Part shown: piece by piece, positions 1 through 5,534 of the stretch
Layout of the letters: each line of letters opens with the position of its first letter
Position numbering within the stretch: position 1 is the first letter of the stretch
Assembly: GCA_937974195.1 (NCBI GenBank)
Contig: CALJIC010000145.1
Coordinates: 1 to 5,853, forward strand
DNA from: an uncultured Roseiflexaceae bacterium
GTDB taxonomy: Bacteria > Chloroflexota > Chloroflexia > Chloroflexales > Roseiflexaceae
DNA: 5,853 nucleotides
Direction of reading: 5' to 3'
Notes under the pieces: generated by a model
Database searches by the model: none
Told to the model about the DNA's origin: nothing
What the model saw: only the letters and a program-made list of their open reading frames with translations
Position numbers and translations under genes: made by a program

Positions 1-29
1 GGTCTGCGGCGACGCAGTCGCCGCAGACC
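1..29. repeat. Perfect 13-bp inverted repeat (hairpin) at window edge
   Basis: Bases 1-13 are the exact reverse complement of 17-29, with a three-base loop GCA. The stem is almost all G+C. No T-run follows on the plus strand (the next bases are GCGGAAAGAG), so it is not a textbook intrinsic terminator. It could be the end of an upstream transcription unit, or one copy of a dispersed intergenic palindrome. Nothing further can be said because it lies at the edge of the window. Confidence 0.6.
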
Positions 30-53
30 CGCGGAAAGAGAGAGCATCGGGGT

Positions 54-70
54 GTGGGGCTCCGCCCCAC
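54..70. repeat. Short G+C hairpin in the aldehyde dehydrogenase leader
   Basis: GTGGGGC at 54-60 pairs perfectly with GCCCCAC at 64-70 around a TCC loop. It lies 16 bases upstream of the Shine-Dalgarno site of the dehydrogenase gene. It could be a leader structure or a dispersed palindrome. I see no convincing -35/-10 promoter pair in 30-97. Confidence 0.45.
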
Positions 71-97
71 CGCACACAGAGTGTACGAGGAGCGAGT

Positions 98-1555
98 ATG
101 CCTACTGAGTACAAAAACATTATCGGCGGCGAGCGGCGCGCCTCGTCCTCCGGCGCGACGATCGAGGTGCGCAACCCCGCGAACACCGACGAGGTGATCG
201 GCCTGGCGCCGTCCTCGACCGTCGAGGATGTGCGCGCCGCGGTGGCCGCGGCCAGGGAGGCGCAGCCGAAGTGGGCGGCGCTCAGCGGCCCGGAGCGCGG
301 CCGGGTGCTGCACCGGGCCGCGGTGCTGCTCGAGGGCCGGGTGGACGAGTGGGCGGAGGAGCTGACCCGCGAGGAGGGCAAGACGCGCGCCGAGGCCCGG
401 GCCGAGGTGCTGCGCGCCGTGGACCTGTTCCGGTACTTCGGCGGCGAGGGCTGGCGCGTCGGCGGCGACGTGCTCCCGGCCGACACGCCGCACACCCTGC
501 TGTACAGCGTGCGCGTCCCGCTCGGCGTGGTGGCGATCATCACCCCTTGGAACTTCCCGCTCGCGATCCCGGTCTGGAAGATGGCCCCGGCGCTGGTGAC
601 CGGCAACACGGTGGTCTTCAAGCCCGCCTCGGCCACGCCGCTGATGGGCATCCGGCTCGGCGAGCTGCTGCTCGAGGCGGGCCTGCCCCCCGGCGTGCTC
701 AACGTCGTCACCGGCGGCGGCGGCGCGATCGGCGATGCGCTGGTGACCGACGAGCGCATCGACGGGGTGTCCTTCACCGGCTCGTACGCCGTGGGCCACG
801 CGCTGTACCAGAAGACCGCCAAGCGCATGACCCGCACCCACCTGGAGCTGGGCGGCAAGAACCCGGTGATCGTCGCGGCCGACGCCGACCTCGACAAGGC
901 GGTGAGCATCGTCGTGCGCGGCGGCTTCGGGCTCACCGGGCAGGCCTGCACCGCCACCAGCCGGGTGATCGTCGAGGCGCCGGTCGCGCGCGAGTTCACC
1001 GAGCGCCTGGTGGCCGCCGCGCGGTCGCTGAAGGTCGGGCCGGGCCTGGCGGACGGCGTGCAGATGGGGCCGGCGGTCAGCGAGAGCCAGCTGCGCACCG
1101 ACCTGGAGTACATCGAGATCGCCCGCGCCGAGGGCGCCGCCGTGCTGGCCGGCGGCGGGGTGCCGGAGGAGGGCGAGCTGAAGCGCGGCTACTTCGTGCA
1201 GCCGACCGTGCTGGGCAACGTGCGCCCGGACATGCGCGTCGCGCAGGAGGAGATCTTCGGGCCGGTGATCGGGGTGATGGAGGCCGGCGACCTCGAGGAG
1301 GCGTTCGCGATCGCCAACGGCATCGAGTACGGCCTCACTGCCTCGATCGTCACCAATGACCTGCGCAAGGCCATCCGCTTCGCCGAGCGCACCGAGGCCG
1401 GCACCCTCAAGGTCAACCAGCCGACCGCCGGGCTCTCGGTGCAGGCGCCCTTCGGCGGCTTCAAGCACAGCGGCTCGGGCATGTTCCGCGAGATGGGCAA
1501 GGGCGCGGTGGAGTTCTACACCCGCATCAAGACGGTCTACCTGGACGGCCAGTAG
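98..1555 (+). CDS. NAD(P)+-dependent aldehyde dehydrogenase, probably 2,5-dioxovalerate (alpha-ketoglutarate semialdehyde) dehydrogenase-like
   Basis: Complete 485-residue ALDH-superfamily enzyme of usual length; it oxidises an aldehyde to a carboxylate in the cytosol. Visible hallmarks are PWNFP (Asn152, oxyanion hole), FKPA (Lys175, cofactor), FTGS at 226-229 followed by Gly233 of the nucleotide-binding loop, LELGGK (general base Glu250), GQACTA (nucleophile Cys284) and EEIFGP (Glu385). All catalytic residues are present. The stretches GKNPVIVAADADL, CTATSRVIV, YFVQPT and the C-terminal FYTRIKTVYL recall the Bacillus YcbD group, which acts on alpha-ketoglutarate semialdehyde in sugar-acid breakdown. 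That substrate is inferred, and succinate or other semialdehydes remain possible. Ser178 replaces the Glu that favours NAD+ in many ALDHs, so NADP+ use is plausible. The ATG start is supported by GAGGAG at 87-92, five bases upstream. No pathway neighbour is in view, and a separate transcription unit is likely. Confidence 0.96.
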   Translation: MPTEYKNIIGGERRASSSGATIEVRNPANTDEVIGLAPSSTVEDVRAAVAAAREAQPKWAALSGPERGRVLHRAAVLLEGRVDEWAEELTREEGKTRAEARAEVLRAVDLFRYFGGEGWRVGGDVLPADTPHTLLYSVRVPLGVVAIITPWNFPLAIPVWKMAPALVTGNTVVFKPASATPLMGIRLGELLLEAGLPPGVLNVVTGGGGAIGDALVTDERIDGVSFTGSYAVGHALYQKTAKRMTRTHLELGGKNPVIVAADADLDKAVSIVVRGGFGLTGQACTATSRVIVEAPVAREFTERLVAAARSLKVGPGLADGVQMGPAVSESQLRTDLEYIEIARAEGAAVLAGGGVPEEGELKRGYFVQPTVLGNVRPDMRVAQEEIFGPVIGVMEAGDLEEAFAIANGIEYGLTASIVTNDLRKAIRFAERTEAGTLKVNQPTAGLSVQAPFGGFKHSGSGMFREMGKGAVEFYTRIKTVYLDGQ

Positions 1556-1565
1556 GCCGTCCAGG
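1540..1565 (+). terminator. Perfect 11-bp hairpin enclosing the dehydrogenase stop codon
   Basis: Bases 1540-1550 pair perfectly with 1555-1565 around the loop AGTA. The TAG stop (1553-1555) sits in the loop and at the first base of the 3' arm. No U-tract follows, so it may act as a weak terminator, as a barrier protecting the mRNA 3' end, or together with the stronger hairpin about 90 bases downstream. The structure is seen directly; the role is inferred. Confidence 0.4.
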
Positions 1566-1821
1566 CCCTGTCGAAGCCCGGTGGCCGCCGAGGCGCGGGT
1601 TGAGCCAGGGGTGCGATTCTGTGAGCGAACTGCTCACGGGTCGATCAGCATGGCGCCCGGCTGCAGGCGTACACTTAGGCTTGCAGCCGGGCGCCTTTGT
1701 GCGCCGGCAGATTTCGTTCAGAACCCTAGCGGGAGCGCCCCATACATATCGGGCCGGGAGCTTGCGGCGATGCGGCCGCCGCTCGCGCCAGGTACGGTGC
1801 GCTTCAAGAGGATAGCGCACA
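1556..1821. other. Intergenic region between the dehydrogenase and STAS genes
   Basis: No gene is supported in these 266 bases. They hold the 3' arm of the stop-codon hairpin, a small 6-bp hairpin (1621-1626 with 1632-1637, GTGAGC/GCTCAC) and the large terminator-like hairpin at 1652-1698. An imperfect hairpin at 1758-1784 lies upstream of the STAS gene's ribosome site (AAGAGGA, 1806-1812). A TACATA element at 1743-1748 could be a -10 box, but no -35 element is correctly spaced from it, so I do not call a promoter. Confidence 0.6.
1652..1698 (+). terminator. Intrinsic-terminator-like hairpin downstream of the dehydrogenase gene
   Basis: A perfect 14-bp stem, 1652-1665 with 1682-1695, closes a 16-base loop and is followed at once by TTTGT. 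The stem is very G+C-rich and the U-tract is short. It lies about 100 bases after the dehydrogenase stop and about 125 bases before the next gene, so it probably ends the dehydrogenase transcript and separates the two genes. Its large loop is unusual for a terminator, so a regulatory RNA element for the downstream gene is an alternative. Confidence 0.55.
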
Positions 1822-2925
1822 ATGTGGCGATCATTCACTAGGTGGCTTGGCAGGGGCCAGTTGGCGGACCCGGTGCACAGACGGCAGGCGGGCACGCTGC
1901 AGGTCATGATGCTCGTGATCCTCGGCGCGTGCGTGGTCGGCCTGCCGCTCGGACTGCTGACGTCCAGGGGCGGAGCGTCGAGCTTCTTCCTGTTCGCCTA
2001 TCCGATCATCGCTGCCTGCACCCTTGCGGGGTTCGCCGTCCTGCGGCGCGGCCACTTCAAGGCCGCGGTCTATCTGACCACCGCCGGCATCCTGCTGGCG
2101 CTCGTAGTGGTGCTGCTGGGCAGCGGGGTGCAGACCGGCGGCATAACCTACCTGACCTTCAGCGTGCCGCTCGTGATGGCCGGGCTGCTGCTCGGGCGGC
2201 GCGGCCTGCTGGTGATCAGCGGCGCGAGCATCCTGATGGTCGTGGCCATCGGCGCGCTCGATCAGATCGCGCCTGAGCTGGTGGGTTCCGTACCCACCCC
2301 CAGCTCGTTCGCCAGCATCGTGTCGGGCTTCGTGCTTGTGACGGGCGTGCTGGGGCTGCTGCTCGACCGGTTCAGCACCTCGCTGCGCGACGCGCTGGAG
2401 GCGGCGCTGGTGCGCGAGCAGGAGCTGGAGCAGATCCGCAACTCGCAGGAGCAGATCATCGCGCAGCGCACGGCGTCGCTGGAGGAGGCGCTGGAGGCGG
2501 TGCAGCAGCGCGAGGCGAGCCTGGTCGAGACGCTGGCCGAGCTGCGCGCCAGCCAGGAGACGGTGCGCGCCCTGAGCGCGCCGGTGCTGCCGGTGCTGCC
2601 GGGCGTGCTGGTGGCGCCGGTGGTGGGGTCGCTGGACGCCCAGCGCGCGTCGGACCTGGCGGCGAACGTGCTGGCGCAGGTGGAGCGGCGCAACGCGCGC
2701 TCCGTCGTGCTGGACATCACCGGCGTGCCGCTGGTGGACTCGCACGTGGCGCAGGCGCTGCTCAATGTGGCGCAGTCGGTGCGGCTGCTCGGCGCGCGCA
2801 CGGTGCTGGTGGGCATCCGGCCCGAGGTGGCGCAGACGATGGTCTCGCTCGGCGTGGACCTGGGGGCGCTCGAGACCTGCTCGGATCTGCAGGAGGCTGT
2901 GGGGCGGATCCTCCAATCTGACTGA
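1822..2925 (+). CDS. Membrane-anchored RsbR-like STAS-domain signalling protein
   Basis: A 367-residue protein. The N-terminal half has six hydrophobic segments (about 27-47, 54-73, 80-100, 107-125, 128-147 and 164-182), with Arg-rich ends consistent with a membrane sensor. A Glu/Gln-rich coiled coil follows (about 184-250), then a STAS domain (about 253-364). The STAS part closely resembles the C-terminus of Bacillus RsbR, with DITGVPLVDS, RLLGARTVLVGIRPEVAQT and SLGVDL. RsbR proteins are stressosome scaffolds that bind RsbS and the kinase RsbT; here a membrane sensor replaces the usual N-terminal globin-like domain. Ser307 occupies the place of the phosphorylated RsbR Thr205, and Ala273 that of Thr171. 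The ATG start has AAGAGGA at 1806-1812, nine bases upstream. No rsbS or rsbT is in the window. Family assignment is firm; the signal and partners are unknown. Confidence 0.9.
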   Translation: MWRSFTRWLGRGQLADPVHRRQAGTLQVMMLVILGACVVGLPLGLLTSRGGASSFFLFAYPIIAACTLAGFAVLRRGHFKAAVYLTTAGILLALVVVLLGSGVQTGGITYLTFSVPLVMAGLLLGRRGLLVISGASILMVVAIGALDQIAPELVGSVPTPSSFASIVSGFVLVTGVLGLLLDRFSTSLRDALEAALVREQELEQIRNSQEQIIAQRTASLEEALEAVQQREASLVETLAELRASQETVRALSAPVLPVLPGVLVAPVVGSLDAQRASDLAANVLAQVERRNARSVVLDITGVPLVDSHVAQALLNVAQSVRLLGARTVLVGIRPEVAQTMVSLGVDLGALETCSDLQEAVGRILQSD

Positions 2926-2930
2926 CAGGC

Positions 2931-2956
2931 TGTCCGGCGGGACTGTGGAGGGAGCC
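2931..2956 (+). repeat. Degenerate single copy related to the 47-bp tandem repeat
   Basis: Starting five bases after the STAS gene's stop codon, this stretch matches the first half of the repeat unit found after the kinase gene. GTCC is shared, GGCGGGA corresponds to CGCCGGGA, and TGTGGAGGG (2944-2952) is identical. Two one-base gaps are needed. The match then fades. Position directly after a stop codon is the same as for the main array. The similarity is short, so chance or a shared structural constraint cannot be excluded. Confidence 0.4.
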
Positions 2957-2980
2957 GCCGTCGCAGCGCTCCAGCGTCCG

Positions 2981-3017
2981 GCGCGGGTGGTGTCGGCAGA
3001 GCCGGCGTAGCCCGCGC
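2981..3017 (+). terminator. Branched hairpin downstream of the STAS gene
   Basis: GCGCGGG (2981-2987) pairs with CCCGCGC (3011-3017), and an inner CGGC/GCCG stem (2994-2997 with 3001-3004) closes on AGA. No U-tract follows. It may mark the 3' end of the STAS transcript, possibly with Rho, but this is only inferred from position. Confidence 0.3.
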
Positions 3018-3071
3018 CTCTGCATATGTCTGGCGGGCCGGAGCCCTGCACCAGGTGAAACGCCACGATCT

Positions 3072-3107
3072 CCGCTTCGGCCGCCCTGCGCCGGGAAGCG
3101 GCGGCCG
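3072..3107. repeat. Overlapping, mutually exclusive inverted repeats
   Basis: CGGCCGCC (3078-3085) pairs perfectly with GGCGGCCG (3100-3107). The overlapping CCGCTTC (3072-3078) pairs with GAAGCGG (3095-3101). The two stems share bases and cannot both form. The element lies between the STAS gene and the presumed promoter region of the kinase. Function unknown. Confidence 0.4.
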
Positions 3108-3203
3108 CGATGGGAGGGGAAGAAGTTACAACGACAGGTTGCCGGAGAACAAGCGTCGACATGCGCGACAGGATATAGCATGCGGAGCGGGTAAGCGATG
3201 AGG

Positions 3204-3259
3204 GGTGGCGCGTCCGTCTGCGCCACCACCCCCACGTCGACGGGACGTGGCGGGCCACG
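3204..3259 (+). promoter_or_regulatory. Structured 5' leader of the hybrid kinase with alternative hairpins
   Basis: An 8-bp stem (3204-3211 with 3220-3227) is followed by a 7-bp stem (3232-3238 with 3244-3250). The second stem's 3' arm can instead pair, over 3246-3250, with CCACG at 3255-3259. That alternative ends exactly at the first base of the Shine-Dalgarno run. The competing folds could modulate ribosome access, but in DNA this G+C-rich such pairings also arise by chance. Confidence 0.25.
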
Positions 3260-3266
3260 AGGAGAG
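3259..3266 (+). promoter_or_regulatory. Shine-Dalgarno site that decides the GTG start of the kinase
   Basis: GAGGAGAG, with AGGAG at 3260-3264, lies five bases before GTG at 3270, the same sequence and spacing as for the dehydrogenase gene. The upstream in-frame ATG at 3198 has only a weak GGAG ten bases away and would add 24 low-complexity residues that overlap the leader hairpins. I therefore prefer the GTG. Confidence 0.7.
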
Positions 3267-3269
3267 ACT

Positions 3270-5534
3270 GTGAGTACACAGGGACCTAGGGAATCGATTC
3301 CTGAGGCGAGCGTAGGCGTGCTCAACGAGCCCAACAGCACTCTGCTGGAGTATATCGCGGAGGCGTTTATCGCTTTCGACTCCGCAGGGCGCTTCACCTA
3401 CGTCAATCCGGAGGCCGAGCGCATCCTCGAGCGGCCGCGCGAGACGCTGCTGGGGCGCGTGGTCTGGGATGTGTTTCCGGAAGTGCGCGGCAGCGTCTTC
3501 GAGCACCACTACCAGCTGGTGCTGGCCAACCGGCAGCCGCTGATGTACGAGGCGCGCCTCGGGCGGCGGGGTCCCTGGCTCGAGGTGCGCGTCTACCCGC
3601 GCCCGGACGGCATCGGCGTGTTCTTGAGGGATATCACGGCGCGCAAGCAGTCCGAGGAGGCGCTGCGCCTGCGCGACCGCGCGCTCGCCGCGAGCCACAG
3701 CGGCATCCTGATCACCGACGCGCTTCAGGAAGATAACCCGATCATCTACTGCAACCCGGCCTTCGAGCGCATCACCGGCTACACCGCCGACGAAGTGCTC
3801 GGCCGCAACAGCCTCTTCCTCCACGGGCACGACACCGACCCGGAGGTGCGCGAGAGCATCCGGCAGGCGATGCGCCAGGGCCAGCCCTTCACCGGGACGA
3901 TCCTCAACTATCGCAAGGACGGCACGCCGTTCTGGAGCGAGCTGGCGATCTCGCCCATCCGCGACGAATCCGGCCGTGTGACCCACTTCGTGGGCGTGAT
4001 GTGCGACGTGACCGAGCAGCGGCGCGCGCTCGAAGCCATGCGCTTCCAGGCCCACCTGCTCAACATCGTCGATCAGGCGGTGATCGCGGTCGACGGGCAG
4101 GGCATGATCAGGTACTGGAACCAGTATGCGGAGCAGCTCTACGGCTGGTCTGCCGCCGAGGTCCTGGGCACCAACGCGCGCGACATCATCCTCCCGGACA
4201 GCGCGACCGCCGACACCAAGAAGATCCTGATGCACCTGCGCGACGGCCGGCGCTGGTCGGGCGAGTTCATGGTGCGCCGCCGCGACGGCACTATCTTCCC
4301 AGTGTTCGTCACCACCTACCCGATCTTCGACGAGGCCGGGGAGGTGGCCGGGATGGTCGGGGTGGCGGTGGACATCAGCGACCGGAAGCGGCTGGAGGCG
4401 CAGCTCATACACGCGCAGCGGATGGAGAGCGTCGGGCGGCTGGCCGGCGGCGTGGCCCACGACTTCAACAACCTGCTGACCGCCATCGCCGGCTACACCT
4501 CGGTGATCGAGGCGATGCTGCCGCCCAACCACCCGGTGCTGGAGGACGTCCAGGCGCTGCAGCAGGTGGCGCACCGGGCCGGCCACCTGACGCGGCAGCT
4601 GCTGGCTTTCGCGCGCAAGCAGACGATGGAGCCGGTGCCGCTGAACCTGAACGACCTCGTCGCCGATCTGGGGCCGATCTTCCGGCGGCTGCTCAGCGAG
4701 GAGATCGAGCTGATCGTCCACCCCGCGCCCGACCTCGGGGTGGTGCGCGCCGACCCGGTGCAGCTTGAGCAGGTGCTGGTGAACCTGGTGGTGAACGCGC
4801 GCGACGCAATGCCGGCGGGCGGCAAGCTGACGATCGAGACCGCGAACGTGACGATCGGCCTGCCCGACGCCGAGCGGCACATCGATCTCGCGCCCGGGAA
4901 CTATGTGCTGATCACGGTGAGCGATACCGGGAGCGGGATGAGCCCGGCGGTCAAGGAGCACGCCTTCGAGCCCTTCTTCACCACAAAGGAGGAGGGGCGC
5001 GGCACCGGGCTCGGGCTCTCCACCTGCTACGGCGTCGTCAAGCAGCACGGCGGGCATATCTGGTTCTACAGCGAGGAGGGCTACGGCACGACCTTCAAGA
5101 TCTATCTCCCGCGCAGCGACGAGCAGCCCGGCGCCCGCGCCGAGCAGGAGGCGCGCGACGCGCTGCCGGTGGGTAGCGAGACGGTGCTGGTGGTGGAGGA
5201 CGAGGAGATGCTGCGGGCGATCGCCGCCCGCACGCTGCGCAGCCTGGGCTATACCGTGTACGAGGCGGGCTCCGGGGACGAGGCGCTGGCGATCGCGAGC
5301 ACGGTGTGGGTCGACCTGCTGCTGACGGACGTGGTGATGCCGCAGATGCGCGGCGACGCGCTGGCCGAGCAGCTCCAGGCGCGTCTGCCGCACATCAAGG
5401 TGCTGTTCATGTCGGGGTACACCGACGGGCTGCTCAGGGACCACATGTGGGGCGATCAGCGCGTGGCCTTTCTGCCGAAGCCGTTCTCGCCGGCCGCGCT
5501 GGCGCGCATGGTGCGCGAGGTGCTCGACTCCTAG
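3270..5534 (+). CDS. Soluble hybrid sensor histidine kinase, PAS-PAS(LOV-like)-PAS-HisKA-HATPase-REC
   Basis: A 754-residue protein from the GTG start, with no membrane segment or signal peptide, so cytosolic. Domains are PAS1 (about 23-122), a LOV-like PAS2 (about 140-250), PAS3 (about 257-372), HisKA with phospho-acceptor His397 in GGVAHDFNN, HATPase (N-box Asn509; DTGSGM 552-557; FEPFFTTK; GRGTGLGLS; GYGTTF) and a C-terminal receiver (acidic pocket Glu643/Asp644, phospho-acceptor Asp687 in LLTDVVMP, Ser715, Lys737 in PKPF). All catalytic motifs are intact, so it should autophosphorylate and pass phosphate from His397 to Asp687. The kinase core resembles the CckA-like hybrid family. PAS2 lacks the photoactive LOV cysteine (Ser181). 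There is no Hpt or output domain, so a separate partner is expected. It lies 344 bases after the membrane STAS gene and ends directly at a 47-bp tandem array. The in-frame ATG at 3198 would give 778 residues. Confidence 0.95.
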   Translation: MSTQGPRESIPEASVGVLNEPNSTLLEYIAEAFIAFDSAGRFTYVNPEAERILERPRETLLGRVVWDVFPEVRGSVFEHHYQLVLANRQPLMYEARLGRRGPWLEVRVYPRPDGIGVFLRDITARKQSEEALRLRDRALAASHSGILITDALQEDNPIIYCNPAFERITGYTADEVLGRNSLFLHGHDTDPEVRESIRQAMRQGQPFTGTILNYRKDGTPFWSELAISPIRDESGRVTHFVGVMCDVTEQRRALEAMRFQAHLLNIVDQAVIAVDGQGMIRYWNQYAEQLYGWSAAEVLGTNARDIILPDSATADTKKILMHLRDGRRWSGEFMVRRRDGTIFPVFVTTYPIFDEAGEVAGMVGVAVDISDRKRLEAQLIHAQRMESVGRLAGGVAHDFNNLLTAIAGYTSVIEAMLPPNHPVLEDVQALQQVAHRAGHLTRQLLAFARKQTMEPVPLNLNDLVADLGPIFRRLLSEEIELIVHPAPDLGVVRADPVQLEQVLVNLVVNARDAMPAGGKLTIETANVTIGLPDAERHIDLAPGNYVLITVSDTGSGMSPAVKEHAFEPFFTTKEEGRGTGLGLSTCYGVVKQHGGHIWFYSEEGYGTTFKIYLPRSDEQPGARAEQEARDALPVGSETVLVVEDEEMLRAIAARTLRSLGYTVYEAGSGDEALAIASTVWVDLLLTDVVMPQMRGDALAEQLQARLPHIKVLFMSGYTDGLLRDHMWGDQRVAFLPKPFSPAALARMVREVLDS

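Larger units (their letters stand above)
2926..3269. other. Intergenic region and leader of the hybrid kinase gene
   Basis: These 344 bases contain no supported gene. In order they hold a degenerate relative of the downstream 47-bp repeat (2931-2956), a 5-bp hairpin (2951-2955 with 2968-2972), a branched hairpin (2981-3017), overlapping palindromes (3072-3107) and the structured kinase leader (3204-3259). A 22-codon reading frame from the ATG at 3110 has no ribosome site and is not called. AT-richer DNA at 3120-3180 is the likeliest promoter area (a TATAG motif at 3174-3178), but no properly spaced -35 box is evident. Confidence 0.6.

Noticed and set aside
1712..1749. Promoter for the STAS gene (TTTCGT and TACATA)
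   Set aside because: The two elements are about 25 bases apart, too far for a standard sigma-70 type promoter, and each is only a weak match.
3110..3178. A 22-codon frame in the kinase upstream region
   Set aside because: No Shine-Dalgarno sequence precedes it and the peptide has no recognisable feature. Frames this short occur by chance.
3198..3269. Upstream ATG start giving a 24-residue extension of the kinase
   Set aside because: It has a poor ribosome site, low-complexity residues and overlap with leader hairpins, whereas the GTG at 3270 has a strong, well-spaced Shine-Dalgarno site.
1831..3279. A 482-residue open frame on the minus strand across the STAS gene
   Set aside because: Its composition is low-complexity (Arg/His/Gln) and it is antisense to a protein with clear membrane and STAS domains. 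It is a shadow of the G+C-rich coding strand.
3126..5444. A 772-residue open frame on the minus strand across the hybrid kinase gene
   Set aside because: It is His-, Arg- and Val-rich with no recognisable domain, and lies antisense to a gene with every kinase and receiver motif intact. Long antisense frames are expected in DNA this G+C-rich.
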